DNA of 21,532 bases from Planctomycetota bacterium. Its GTDB lineage: Bacteria; Planctomycetota; Planctomycetia; Pirellulales; Pirellulaceae. Shown here in pieces: positions 6,250 to 15,014 of the stretch. Under the pieces are notes generated by a model. That model saw only the letters and a program-made list of their open reading frames with translations. It made no database searches and was not told where the DNA came from. Positions within the stretch are counted from its first letter, which is position 1; each line of letters starts with the position of its first letter. A program made the translations under genes and the position numbers. The stretch spans positions 1 to 21,532 of the forward strand of contig JAPLNJ010001035.1 of NCBI GenBank assembly GCA_026692885.1. Direction: 5' to 3'.

Positions 6250-8391
6250 CTAATCCATCACGATCGGGGTTTTCTTCCGGCTGGCTGTCCGCTCGGTACG
6301 AGCGGGTTGCTGCCAACCCAGGGCCAACCAGCCTTCGGCGCACTGCATCTGCTGGAGCCGGAACTTGCCACCACCTTGGAAGTTACCCGGCAGGGCCAAT
6401 CCATCAGAGACGATTTCCGGCTTGAACAACTTCTCGAACTTCTTTTTCATAAACGTCCGCATGGTGACTTGCTGGACGCTCTGGGTCCCGCTGCTCTTAG
6501 CAAATTCGACGGCAACTTCTCCATCCCGGTTCATCTTGATGCCGTACGCGCCCTTCTCCAGCTTGTACTTGGCACTGATCACCAGCGACCGTTTGACTTC
6601 CTGATCGCCCCGGGTAAAGCGGGTCCCGCGAATCCAAACCGTAAAGCCCTGCTCCTCAAAACGGGCTTCGATCGGCCGCTCTTTGGCGAAAGTGATCGAC
6701 CAGGGGTCATCGTCCTGACCGATGGCCAGTTCTTCGGGCAAGTCACCCGTCAGGTTCTCGATGATCTCCTGTAACCGCTCGTCGGTCAGCGTGACGCCGC
6801 CCCAGAAAGCCTGGGACATGTTGGCAACCAACGACTCATGGAAGCGGACGGCCAAGTCATGCTTGCCAGTCAATTGCGGCGGGGCATTGGGGGCCGCCAG
6901 CTGATCGGCGCCCGTTTGCATACCGGTGATGTACAGCGTGTCTTCCGTGGTGTTGATCTTCATCGTCTTGGGGAATCCGCCACGACGCACCAACGGATTG
7001 CGGAACTTCTCCGCGAACATGTAGCTACCGCGGTCCAGCAGTTCGGTGGCCTCTTCATTCATCTTGGATTCCACTTTCCGCGCAGCAACTTCGGACGCGA
7101 GTTGCTCGGCCTGCGGCTGGGCCTTCCGGGCCTTCTTCCAGGCGATATTGCGGACCAGACTGGAATTGGCAGCAATATCGTTGATGGTGCTGACGGTCTG
7201 GCAGACGGCGCGAGCGGGACGGGACGAGATTCCCATCGCGTCGACCAGCACTCGTTTGCGGCCGTCCACGGTCGTCACACCATCGCTGTAGATCGTAACC
7301 GGGCCGTTGTATCCAACGTTTTTGGAAAGCGTCGTACCGGCCAGCATAATGTCGAAAGCCGCGTGGGTTTCGCAAGGCACCAGATCCAGGCTGACGCGAC
7401 CCTTCATCTCCGCCTCGCCGACCATGGTCGTGCCGAGAATCACCTCGTTCACGGGTACTTTTTCCTCGACGTCGGTCTCGATGGCCGTCTTCAACATCTG
7501 CTCGGAGAGTTGCACGTACAGATTTGGGCACCAGAAGTGCTGACGCACGGTTGCGACGAGCTCCTTCGCTTGACCGTACTTCTCCAGCCAGCCCAGCTTC
7601 TTGCCAATCGCGATCGCGTCGTCCGTGTTGGCTTTCTTGGCATAGGACTCCAAGTGCTGGGCCAGTTCTGCCAGGTTCTTCTCAAAGGACTGTTTTGCGT
7701 CAGGCGTCGCGGCGAAGGCCAGCACATCCGCGTAGCGATTCAGCGCCTCGCGCAAGGCCAAGAAGTGCGAGACTTCCAATCCGATTTGATTTACATAGTA
7801 ACGTTCCGCAATCGCCTCCAGCGCATTCCAATCCGGAGCGGACTCGGATTTCAACTGGGCCTCCAATTCGTTCCAGCGCAGGAACTGTCGCCAGTTCTCC
7901 GCGTTTTGCGGACAACCGCCGGCCAGAAAGCTCTGCAATCGCGTCATGACTGCCACCAGCTCGGAGCGGGCCTCCTGCACATCCTCCGCGCGGACTGGCG
8001 CGAAGTTCTTCTGGGCGTCGCGGGCCGCCTGCGGCAGTTCCTCGAGGTGGAGCTGGGACAGGTCTTGCAGCCAGGCTTCCAACGCTTGGCGGACCGCCAC
8101 GAAACGGCTCTTGTCCAACCCTGGCGTGGTCCCGGAATACAGCTGATGAATCTGCCGGATCAACGTGCGGTCAGCCGCGCGACCTTTCTGCACCTGGGCG
8201 GCCAGTTCCTCCGACTTCAAGAACTTTCGCCACGTCGGCGCGTTCTCGTCTTGGCCCAGCCAAGCCTGCGCGTCGTCCAGCGCGGCTTTGACGCGAGCTT
8301 CCGGCGATTGCGCGGAGGCCCGGTTCAGGCTTCCCAGCAGGAGGCAAGAAAAACAAGAAATAGATGCCAACCAACAATAGAGTCTCCGCAT
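6250..8391 (-). CDS. Secreted or periplasmic protein of unknown function (713 aa) with internal duplication
   Basis: I do not recognise a named domain. Residues 1-28 form a clear signal peptide ('CFSCLLLGSLNRASAQ', likely cleavage after ASA). Two helical segments in the N-terminal third are related: residues 50-110 ('NAPTWRKFLKSEELAAQ' to 'VAVRQALEAWL') and 163-223 ('NAENWRQFLRWNELEAQ' to 'LALREALNRYA'). The offset is 113 residues, so this is an internal duplication. The C-terminal two-thirds mixes beta-rich stretches ('GPVTIYSDGVTTVDGRKRV') and helices. It includes 'FEEQGFTVWIRGTRFTRGDQ' and 'MKKKFEKLFKPEI' near the end. The ATG at 8391 has AAGGAG 8 bases upstream. It looks like a conserved planctomycete secreted protein; its function is unknown. 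The downstream gap is full of palindromic repeats. No transmembrane segment is seen beyond the signal peptide. Confidence 0.8.
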   Translation of the reverse strand: MRRLYCWLASISCFSCLLLGSLNRASAQSPEARVKAALDDAQAWLGQDENAPTWRKFLKSEELAAQVQKGRAADRTLIRQIHQLYSGTTPGLDKSRFVAVRQALEAWLQDLSQLHLEELPQAARDAQKNFAPVRAEDVQEARSELVAVMTRLQSFLAGGCPQNAENWRQFLRWNELEAQLKSESAPDWNALEAIAERYYVNQIGLEVSHFLALREALNRYADVLAFAATPDAKQSFEKNLAELAQHLESYAKKANTDDAIAIGKKLGWLEKYGQAKELVATVRQHFWCPNLYVQLSEQMLKTAIETDVEEKVPVNEVILGTTMVGEAEMKGRVSLDLVPCETHAAFDIMLAGTTLSKNVGYNGPVTIYSDGVTTVDGRKRVLVDAMGISSRPARAVCQTVSTINDIAANSSLVRNIAWKKARKAQPQAEQLASEVAARKVESKMNEEATELLDRGSYMFAEKFRNPLVRRGGFPKTMKINTTEDTLYITGMQTGADQLAAPNAPPQLTGKHDLAVRFHESLVANMSQAFWGGVTLTDERLQEIIENLTGDLPEELAIGQDDDPWSITFAKERPIEARFEEQGFTVWIRGTRFTRGDQEVKRSLVISAKYKLEKGAYGIKMNRDGEVAVEFAKSSGTQSVQQVTMRTFMKKKFEKLFKPEIVSDGLALPGNFQGGGKFRLQQMQCAEGWLALGWQQPARTERTASRKKTPIVMD

Positions 8392-8634
8392 CCCGCCGCT
8401 CCTTGCAGAAATAGAGAAAGGACCTCGCCTCCTGGAAAAGTCTGGACACTAACATGGATTATCGTGCGTTATGACACGAAGAAATCGAATTTCCACCCAA
8501 CCTTCCCATAGCCATGAAAGCACGACAAGTCCCCTTTGCTACCGTGAATCCCCCAGTTGTCCCAGCGAACGTACTCTGTAGATTTGACGCTTTGAGTAAA
8601 TTTTACGCAACCCGTGTACATTGAACTGACAACC

Positions 8635-9093
8635 TCATTTCTTCCCCAGTTGCCGCTTCGCCTGGAAGAAGCGGCTGAGGACGGCGCCACAGGCGTCGGC
8701 CATGACCTGCGGAATCACTTGTGCGCGGTGGTTCAATCGCGGGTCGTTCAGTAATTGATACAGCGATGCCACCGCGCCCGCTTTCGGGTCGGTCGCGCCA
8801 TAGACCACCACGGGAATGCGTGCCTGCACGATGCCCCCGGCACACATCACGCAGGGTTCCAGTGTCACGTAGAGCGTGCAGTCTTCGAGACGCCAGTCGC
8901 CCATCGCGGCGGCCGCCTGCGTGATGGCGATCATCTCGGCGTGCGCGGTCGGATCCCGCAACTGGACCCGTTGATTGTGGGCCGACGCGATCACACGGCC
9001 CTGACGAACGATCACCGCCCCGACGGGAACCTCGTCCTCGAGCAGGGCCTGTTCGGCTTCCTGCAGCGCCCGGCGCATGAATTGTTCGTGCAT
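8635..9093 (-). CDS. tadA: tRNA-specific adenosine deaminase TadA
   Basis: This enzyme deaminates adenosine-34 of tRNA-Arg(ACG) to inosine, a zinc-dependent reaction essential in most bacteria. The 152 residues match the family length. The catalytic and zinc motif is complete: H51-A-E53 ('PTAHAEM', with E53 as proton shuttle) and P80-C81-x-x-C84 ('[11 protein letters not shown]'). The C-terminal 'LNHR' and 'CGAVLSRFF' are typical of bacterial TadA. The ATG at 9093 has GGAGG with a 7-base spacer. It stands alone on the minus strand, 243 bases upstream of the 713-residue gene, with nothing recognisable between. It diverges from the response regulator. Confidence 0.96.
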   Translation of the reverse strand: MHEQFMRRALQEAEQALLEDEVPVGAVIVRQGRVIASAHNQRVQLRDPTAHAEMIAITQAAAAMGDWRLEDCTLYVTLEPCVMCAGGIVQARIPVVVYGATDPKAGAVASLYQLLNDPRLNHRAQVIPQVMADACGAVLSRFFQAKRQLGKK

Positions 9094-9443
9094 CTTGGCC
9101 CTCCGTATCTACGCTCGTGTCTGTCCCGGATTTCTTAACAGCCGCTAACGATACCCGACCCGACGGCAAATTCAACCGACGCTGGCCAGACGTCCTGTCA
9201 GGGCATCCATTTCGGCATCATTTTCCGACACGCAATTATACCAAAGGAGGGGTTTTCGTGGAGATTGAACTCGTGTGATCATCCGAGAAAAGTAGGATAT
9301 TCTTGCAGCTCCCCTAGGTTGGGCTATAGCCAAACCCGTCAGCATTTCACATAGTGTTTGCAATTGGAGACTGCAGGCTCCGTGGGGGGGCAACACTGCG
9401 GTCGTGTTGTGTTACTCAGGCTCAAACATAGAAGTGCGATACC
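9094..9443. other. Divergent intergenic region between tadA and the response regulator
   Basis: These 350 bases hold no ORF that looks real and none of the repeat families seen elsewhere. It must contain the promoters of both flanking genes. The only notable site is the near-palindrome at 9317-9336. No convincing -35/-10 pair could be assigned by eye. Confidence 0.6.
9317..9336. promoter_or_regulatory. 20-bp near-perfect palindrome, possible operator
   Basis: GGTTgGGCTATAGCCaAACC is symmetrical at 18 of 20 positions. It lies 107 bases upstream of the response-regulator ATG, in the divergent gap with tadA. This would suit a dimeric DNA-binding protein, possibly the regulator itself, but that is inference. 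Confidence 0.3.
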
Positions 9444-10076
9444 ATGGCAATTCGAGTATTGATTGCAGACGATCACGAAATTTTGCGGAGCGGATTGAGG
9501 GCGATCTTCGAGGGGACGGATATCAAGGTCGTGGCCGAGGCGTCCTGCGGCAAGGACGCCTTGCGTTTGGTCGGCGAGAAAGGTGTGGACGTGGTCATCC
9601 TGGACGTCCGTATGCCGGATATGGACGGCCTGAATGTACTGGGCCGGCTCAAACTGGACCATCCGCAAATGCCGGTGTTGATGCTGTCGACCTACGATAA
9701 CCCCACCTATGTGGCTAGGGCCGTGGCCTTGGGGGCGGCCGGATATCTGCTCAAGGGCTCCGACGGTGAGTCCATCATGGAAGCGATTCGCAAGGCGGCC
9801 ACGGGCCAGAATGTCTGGACACGGGAAGAACTGCGGCGCGTGAGTGGTGCCTTGGCCACGCCCCGTGCGAGTTCAGAAGTGGAAGTCCCGTTGACGCAGC
9901 GTGAAAGTGAAGTCCTGCGGCAATTGGCTTTGGGCCTCACGAACAAGGAGATCGCCCAGGCGCTGAATATCAGCTACGAAACTGTCAAGGAGCATGTCCA
10001 GCACATTCTCCGCAAGATCGGCGTCACCGATCGTACCCAGGCGGCGGTGTGGGCGGTACGCAAGAAGTTGGCGTGA
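9444..10076 (+). CDS. NarL/FixJ-type two-component response regulator
   Basis: A cytoplasmic transcription factor activated by phosphorylation. The receiver domain (residues 1-120) has the acidic pair D9-D10 ('IADDH'), phospho-acceptor D54 ('VILDVRMPDMDG'), S82-T83 ('LMLST') and K104 ('YLLKG'). The LuxR/GerE helix-turn-helix (about 150-208) begins 'LTQRESEVLRQLALGLTNKE' and contains 'TVKEHVQHILRKIGV'. At 210 residues it is full length. No histidine kinase is adjacent, so its partner is encoded elsewhere. A weak leader (no strong Shine-Dalgarno) precedes the ATG at 9444. A large hairpin at 10121-10200 follows the stop. Its targets cannot be told from the window. Confidence 0.95.
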   Translation: MAIRVLIADDHEILRSGLRAIFEGTDIKVVAEASCGKDALRLVGEKGVDVVILDVRMPDMDGLNVLGRLKLDHPQMPVLMLSTYDNPTYVARAVALGAAGYLLKGSDGESIMEAIRKAATGQNVWTREELRRVSGALATPRASSEVEVPLTQRESEVLRQLALGLTNKEIAQALNISYETVKEHVQHILRKIGVTDRTQAAVWAVRKKLA

Positions 10077-10120
10077 CCAAGGTTTCGGGCCCTTGATCGT
10101 AAGGTTGTGAAAAACTAGCA

Positions 10121-10200
10121 GGGTGGCTGGTGGCTGAGCCTAAGCGAAGCCCCAGTCCACGGTTGCTGGGGCTTCGCTTAGGCTCGGCCACCAGCCACCC
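10121..10200 (+). repeat. 80-bp hairpin with 35-bp arms (GGTGGCTGGTGGC family)
   Basis: The arms 10121-10155 and 10166-10200 are inverted copies matching at 34 of 35 positions; the one difference allows a G-U pair. The loop is 10 bases. The left arm is identical to the solitary copy at 6033-6067. It begins 45 bases after the response-regulator stop codon. It could halt or stabilise that transcript, but no T-run follows. Confidence 0.85.
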
Positions 10201-10282
10201 GCTGCGTTGCTAGCCCTGACAGCATTTCGCAACGTTGCGATCAAGGCCGGTTTCGGCTTAATCCGTTTTTCGCAGGGTCACC

Positions 10283-11638
10283 ATGCTGTCCAAGTCTACC
10301 GACATCCGCGTGAAGAGCATCTCGACGTCGACCGAACGCTTCGGTTACCGGACGCCCATAAAATTCGGCGGGCGCGTGGTCGTGGACGTCGTGCTGTTTA
10401 ACGTCGCCGTGGAGGTCGAATCGCGCGACGGCAGACGGGGGCAAGGCTGCGGGTCGATGCCCCTGGGCAACGCCTGGGCTTGGCCCAGCCCGACGTTGCC
10501 GGGCGAGGCGACGTTATCCTGTATGCTCGCGTTGGCGGAGCGATTGGCGGCCAGCGCGGCCAACTACACAGAGGCCGGTCATCCGCTGGAGATCACCCAT
10601 GATCTGGCGGCGGACTATGCTGCGGCGGCTGCGGGCACGACGCAGGAGGCAGGCCTGCCCGAACCGATGCCGGTCTTGGCGCAATTGGTGGCAGCCAGTC
10701 CTCTGGAAGCCGCGATTCACGACGCCTACGGGAAAGCTTTGGGGAGGAACTCCTACAATCTCCTCGGCCCTGACTTCGTCAATCGCGATCTGTCGCACTA
10801 CCTGACGGCAGAATTTTCCGGCGAGTTCCTGGACCGCTACACGCTTCGGCAGCCGAAGCCGCAAATACCCCTGTATCACTTGGTCGGAGCACTCGATCCC
10901 CTGACCCGTGACGATGTGTCGACACCGGTGAACGACGGCCTGCCGGAGACGTTGGGGCAGTGGATTCTGGCGAACGGGCTCACGCACCTGAAGATCAAGT
11001 TGGCTGGCGACGATCTCCGCTGGGACGTCGAACGAGTCGTCGGCGTCGAACGGGTCGCGGCGGAAGTCCAGCCGCAACGCGGTTGTCGGAATTGGAACTA
11101 CTCGCTCGACTTCAACGAGAAATGTGCGAATGTGGCCTACGTGCTCGAGTTCCTGGCCAAGCTCCAGGCGCTGGCGCCTGCGGCGCTGGCGCGCGTCCAG
11201 TACATCGAACAGCCCACCCATCGCGACCTCCGGGCCAATCCCGAAAACCGGATGCACGAAGCCGCCCAGATCAAACCCGTGGTCATTGACGAGTCGCTGG
11301 TCGATTTGGAGAGTCTGCTACTGGCGCGTGAGCAGGGCTACTCCGGGGTGGCACTCAAGGCGTGCAAAGGTCACAGCGAAGCCCTGTTGATGGGCGCTGC
11401 GGCCCAGAAGTACGAACTCTTCCTTTGCGTGCAGGACCTGACCTGCGTCGGCGCGTCCTTTCTGCATTCCGCCAGCTTGGCCGCCCGCGTTCCCACCGTC
11501 ACTGCGATTGAGGGCAATGGCCGCCAGTACTGCCCGGCCGGCAATCGGGGCTGGACAGATCGCTATCCAAGCATGTTCCACATTGTGGACGGCACCGTGG
11601 GTACCGCAGTCCTGGACGGCAACGGACTGGGTTACTAA
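10283..11638 (+). CDS. Enolase-superfamily enzyme, mandelate racemase / muconate-lactonizing type
   Basis: The family abstracts a proton next to a carboxylate in a Mg2+-dependent TIM barrel; products range from sugar-acid dehydration to cycloisomerisation or epimerisation. The 451-residue protein shows K237-x-K239 ('HLKIKL', catalytic base), metal ligands D276 ('YSLDFNEK'), E309 ('YIEQP') and D336 or E337 ('VVIDES'), and K359 ('GVALKACKGH') on the opposite face. This KxK...K layout fits the MLE/dipeptide-epimerase subgroup better than the His-Asp mandelate racemase subgroup. The N-terminal capping domain covers roughly residues 10-165. Several inserts make it longer than the usual 360-400. 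It is cytoplasmic, with no signal peptide. The ATG at 10283 has CAGGG upstream. The substrate is unknown; the adjacent GH28-like gene makes a uronate or aldonate conceivable. Confidence 0.88.
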   Translation: MLSKSTDIRVKSISTSTERFGYRTPIKFGGRVVVDVVLFNVAVEVESRDGRRGQGCGSMPLGNAWAWPSPTLPGEATLSCMLALAERLAASAANYTEAGHPLEITHDLAADYAAAAAGTTQEAGLPEPMPVLAQLVAASPLEAAIHDAYGKALGRNSYNLLGPDFVNRDLSHYLTAEFSGEFLDRYTLRQPKPQIPLYHLVGALDPLTRDDVSTPVNDGLPETLGQWILANGLTHLKIKLAGDDLRWDVERVVGVERVAAEVQPQRGCRNWNYSLDFNEKCANVAYVLEFLAKLQALAPAALARVQYIEQPTHRDLRANPENRMHEAAQIKPVVIDESLVDLESLLLAREQGYSGVALKACKGHSEALLMGAAAQKYELFLCVQDLTCVGASFLHSASLAARVPTVTAIEGNGRQYCPAGNRGWTDRYPSMFHIVDGTVGTAVLDGNGLGY

Positions 11639-11649
11639 ACGCTGGCAGT

Positions 11650-13107
11650 CTACGGAAGTAGCTTCACGTTCCGCACGAACGCGTTCGACTTGATCTCCGC
11701 CTGTTTCAAAGATTTGCCGTTGACGACCACGTTGGTCAACGTCACGTTCTCGATGACGTTCGCTTCGCTGAACCCGGTGAACTCCAAGCGAGGGTCTTTG
11801 CCGACCACGCGGATGTCCTTGAAGACCACGCCGTCGATGTGCCCGCGGGCCTCGTCGCGCGTCCAGACGGCCTTGCCGATCCATAACGAGATCAGCCGCT
11901 TTGTTTCCTCAATGCGGATGTTTTCGAACCGGATATTGCTGATGCGCGCCGAATCGCAGTGGTACACGCGCAGGGTCCATTCGCGGCCCAGATCGTGGAT
12001 GATGTCACAATCGGTGAAGAGCACGTCGTCCACGTTCTCGCGAAGTTCCGCACCGACGCTCAGCGCGTGAGCGACCTCGTTCCACAGCACGCAATTCTTC
12101 GCCACGACTTTGCGCACTTCGCCCTGGCCTTGATCCGACTTCACGACGATCAGGTCGTCGAGCGTGCGGATGAAACAGCCGTCCACCGTCACGTCGCGGC
12201 TGTTGCAGATGTCGATGCCGTCCGAGTTGGCACGGTAGCCGAGCAGTTTGACGTTCTTTACCGTCACGCGGTCGCACTGGCGAATGGGAATCGTCCAAGT
12301 GCTGGAGTCGCGCAGGATCACGCCTTCGATTTGGATATCCTGGCCGCGGACCACCAGCAGGTTCCGCGCGTGCGTCGTACAATGGCTCCCGTCCACGATA
12401 CCGCGTCCGCGGAAGACGATCTTCTCGCCCTTCAGCGTGAAGGTCGGCGCGTAGGTCTTCAGCCCGCTGTAGCTGCTGACGTGGAATTTTTCGTCCGGCT
12501 TGATCACCCCCCGCACAATCGCACCGCCCGCGACATAGACGGTCTTGCCGCTGGGCACGGTGAGACTGCCGACTTCGTGGATGCCGGGGCCGTAGAAAAT
12601 GACGTGGGGGTCATCCGGACGGGGCACATTGATCTCCGGCGGATTCCCGAAGATGTGCAGCGCGCCCACCCACGTGTCGTTGATCTCGATGGTCAAAGGG
12701 CGCGGCTTGTCCAGTTGCAGGGAGATCAGCTTGCCGTGGATGGACGGTTGGATGCCGTACGAGGCTGGCAAGACCTTGGCCGAGCGGACTGCTTCCGGGC
12801 AGGTGATCTGAATGCGAACGGTGCCTTCGAAATCGAAGGTGGTGAAGGATGCCTTCTCGAAGAAGTCCGCCGAGTTCTGCTTGTCGTCCATTCCCTTCCA
12901 ACGAGCTTTCTGATCGGCGGGTGAGACTTTCGCCACGTACACGGGTGTGTCCTGGCCTTCGACCTGCACCGTGTAGTCCGTGGAAAGCTCCTCGCCCTTC
13001 GGCGCCGGATAGACCTGCACGGTCACCGCCAGCGAAACGCCTGGCATCAGCCCAAGGAGTAGGAAGGCGAAGGCGGACAACGCACGCGGAACAAACATGC
13101 CACTCAT
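11650..13107 (-). CDS. Secreted GH28-like right-handed parallel beta-helix protein (polygalacturonase-like)
   Basis: Probably a polysaccharide hydrolase exported across the inner membrane. The signal peptide is residues 1-27 ('FAFLLLGLMPGVSLA'). An N-terminal beta domain (about 28-150) precedes beta-helix coils (about 165-470) with repeated 'V-x-V-x-N/D-x' rungs. GH28-type motifs are partly kept: N294-S-D296-G-I-D299 (for NTD), T-L-D317-D318 (for G/QDD) and A-H348-A (for GHG). The RIK motif is not recognisable, so the substrate may differ from polygalacturonate. The ATG at 13107 has AAGGA at good spacing; M4 is an alternative. Its stop is 11 bases from that of the enolase-superfamily gene, so the two transcripts overlap or end in each other's coding region. 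It shares a 405-bp divergent gap with the beta-propeller gene. It could also be a dextranase-like or non-catalytic beta-helix protein. Confidence 0.85.
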   Translation of the reverse strand: MSGMFVPRALSAFAFLLLGLMPGVSLAVTVQVYPAPKGEELSTDYTVQVEGQDTPVYVAKVSPADQKARWKGMDDKQNSADFFEKASFTTFDFEGTVRIQITCPEAVRSAKVLPASYGIQPSIHGKLISLQLDKPRPLTIEINDTWVGALHIFGNPPEINVPRPDDPHVIFYGPGIHEVGSLTVPSGKTVYVAGGAIVRGVIKPDEKFHVSSYSGLKTYAPTFTLKGEKIVFRGRGIVDGSHCTTHARNLLVVRGQDIQIEGVILRDSSTWTIPIRQCDRVTVKNVKLLGYRANSDGIDICNSRDVTVDGCFIRTLDDLIVVKSDQGQGEVRKVVAKNCVLWNEVAHALSVGAELRENVDDVLFTDCDIIHDLGREWTLRVYHCDSARISNIRFENIRIEETKRLISLWIGKAVWTRDEARGHIDGVVFKDIRVVGKDPRLEFTGFSEANVIENVTLTNVVVNGKSLKQAEIKSNAFVRNVKLLP

Positions 13108-13512
13108 GGCGTTTTCCTTTCAAGCCGTGACCTTGGAACCTGTAACCACCAAACCTTGTTGTCTACCGTCACTTCGCCGGTTGTGGGCGCAATAGGATTC
13201 TGTCACAGTTCTAAGTCCGCCTCAAGAGGTCCTTGCTTCCTGTGGCCGCACGCTACCAGCCGACGTAACTTTAGCCGCCTGGCGCCAATTCGGCAGATGA
13301 TGATTGGCTGGAAAATTGCACAATCCAAGGACAGCGGCTAAGATGCTCGGTATTCTCGCCGGAGGGCAGCGATAAGCGAGCGAAACAAGTTGCTTCGCGT
13401 CCTTACCCGCACGTCGGGCAAACCGATTCGCCTGCCGCACTGGCTGCTCCCATCGATCGTATCGGTTCGGAGTGAGTCCTGAACCATCATCAGAACCGCG
13501 AAAGGATACTGC
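13108..13512. other. Divergent promoter region between GH28-like and beta-propeller genes
   Basis: These 405 bases hold no convincing gene and none of the intergenic repeat families. Bases 13380-13398 form a 19-bp interrupted palindrome (GCGAA-a-CAA-g-TTG-c-TTCGC), 114 bases before the GTG start of the beta-propeller gene. It is a possible operator. No promoter hexamers could be assigned with confidence. Confidence 0.45.
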
Positions 13513-14805
13513 GTGGAGACCACTAAACTCTTGCGTCGCGCGATCGGGCGACGTGCACTGTTGATCATCGTAGCTGCCTTGGCGTCGGGGCCAGGCCTGA
13601 TCGGGCTGTTGGCCGTAGCTGCGGAGGCTCCCTGCTGGCCTCGCTTCCACGGCCCGAACGGGGACAACCATTCTCCCGCCACGGGCTTATTGAAGAAATG
13701 GTCGGACGAGGGGGCCAAACTCATCTGGACCGCGAAGGGAATCGGCCACGGTTTTGCCGGCGTCACGATAGCCGATGGCCGCATCTACACTGCCGGCGAG
13801 TTTAACGACGACACGCGGATCACAGCCCTGGGGATGGACGGCCATGTCCAATGGCAGTCTGAGAACGGCAAGGGCCGGGCGACAGCCAGTCCCGCCGGCG
13901 CTCGCTGTACCCCCACCATCGACGGAGACCGGCTGTACCACGAAAACGCCGGCGGGCAGCTCGTCTGCTTGGAGGCCAAGACGGGCAATCGCGTCTGGGG
14001 CTTGAGCCTGGGCCCGGAATTCCAGGGCAAGGGAGGGGGGTACGACCAGTCCGAATCACCGTTGATCGACGGCGATCGGGTGATTTGTTGTCCCGGCGGC
14101 GTAACGGCGATGGTGGCCTTGGATAAGAACACCGGGAAGACGGTGTGGCGATCGCCCAGCGTGGGCGAGCCGGCCGGCTACACGTCACCGATGCTGGTCT
14201 GCTACCAGGGCTTGCGGATGATCCTCGCAGTCAGCCAATTTCAACTCATCGGCGTCAACGCCGACACGGGCGAACTGCTGTGGCAATTCAAACATTACAA
14301 GTCGGGCCCGTATTGCATCTGCGCCATGCCTGTGTACCACGACGGCCGGGTATTTCTCACGGCCGGCTACGGAATGGGCTCTGTGTTGTTGCAGATCAAG
14401 GTCGAAGGAAAGAAGGCCACTGTCGAGCCGGTATGGCGCAGCACTGACCTGGACAACCGCCAGGGCGGCGTGATCCTGTTGGACGGGTATCTCTACGGCG
14501 TGGCGGATCGCAACAGCAATGCCAAGTGGATCTGCCTCGAGTGGAAGACGGGCAAGACGATGTATGCCGAGCGGGGGTTGGGTCAAGGCTCGCTGACCTA
14601 TGCCGATGGGATGCTCTACGTCCTGAGCGAGAGGGGTAAGGTCGGCATGGTACGGGCGACACCAATGAACCATGACGTGACGAGCACTTTCGAGATTCCT
14701 AAGGGCGGCGATGGGCCGGTATGGGCCCATCCGGTCGTTTGCGGCGACCGGCTCTATGTCCGTCACGGTGATTTCTTGTATGTCTATAGCCTGCGCGCGA
14801 CGTAG
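13513..14805 (+). CDS. PQQ-like (BamB-type) beta-propeller protein, exported
   Basis: A 430-residue protein with an N-terminal signal or anchor (hydrophobic 14-38, ending 'VAAEA') and then the planctomycete-type opening 'WPRFHGPNG' (42-50). Seven or eight propeller blades carry the PQQ-repeat signature of a buried turn 'D/N-x-x-T-G-x-x-x-W': 'AKTGNRVWG', 'KNTGKTVWRS', 'ADTGELLWQF' and 'WKTGKTMYAE'. No dehydrogenase Cys-Cys pair or Ca/PQQ ligands stand out, so it is probably a structural or binding propeller, not a quinoprotein dehydrogenase. The GTG at 13513 has AAAGGA 7 bases upstream, and the signal peptide begins there; no ATG fits. It converges on the BBP7 gene. The role is unknown. Family members often sit near sulfatase or polysaccharide genes, here the GH28-like gene. 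Confidence 0.88.
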   Translation: METTKLLRRAIGRRALLIIVAALASGPGLIGLLAVAAEAPCWPRFHGPNGDNHSPATGLLKKWSDEGAKLIWTAKGIGHGFAGVTIADGRIYTAGEFNDDTRITALGMDGHVQWQSENGKGRATASPAGARCTPTIDGDRLYHENAGGQLVCLEAKTGNRVWGLSLGPEFQGKGGGYDQSESPLIDGDRVICCPGGVTAMVALDKNTGKTVWRSPSVGEPAGYTSPMLVCYQGLRMILAVSQFQLIGVNADTGELLWQFKHYKSGPYCICAMPVYHDGRVFLTAGYGMGSVLLQIKVEGKKATVEPVWRSTDLDNRQGGVILLDGYLYGVADRNSNAKWICLEWKTGKTMYAERGLGQGSLTYADGMLYVLSERGKVGMVRATPMNHDVTSTFEIPKGGDGPVWAHPVVCGDRLYVRHGDFLYVYSLRAT

Positions 14806-14944
14806 CCCTAAGCGTACGCAAGAACAAGTCGCCCAAGGAAATTGCAGACGTGGTCACGGCGTGAGGGACCACAACTCCGCAGTTTCGTCCTAGCGGACTT
14901 CATTCCGCTCGGGTATCCCAAACTCAAACAACCCAGGAGCTAGA

Positions 14945-14970
14945 CCGCCGTGTCTGATCCGACATGGCGG
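14945..14970. terminator. Possible hairpin between convergent genes
   Basis: CCGCCGTGTC-TGATCC-GACATGGCGG forms a 10-bp stem (one G-T wobble) with a 6-base loop, in the 209-base gap between two convergent stop codons. There is no T-run on either side, so termination is only a guess. Confidence 0.3.
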
Positions 14971-15014
14971 CAGGCACAGGAATGGCTCCGCGCGATCTGG
15001 GGCTGGCTCGGCAG

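Noticed and set aside
6838..8511. 557-codon plus-strand ORF
   Set aside because: It is the antisense shadow of the 713-residue gene, whose strand has the signal peptide and Shine-Dalgarno. The His/Gln/Arg/Leu-rich product is typical of GC-rich shadow frames.
11959..12924. 321-codon plus-strand ORF
   Set aside because: Antisense to the GH28-like gene; composition typical of a shadow frame.
13513..14805. Quinoprotein (PQQ) alcohol dehydrogenase
   Set aside because: The protein is too short (430 versus about 600 residues) and lacks the vicinal cysteines; only the propeller repeats are shared.
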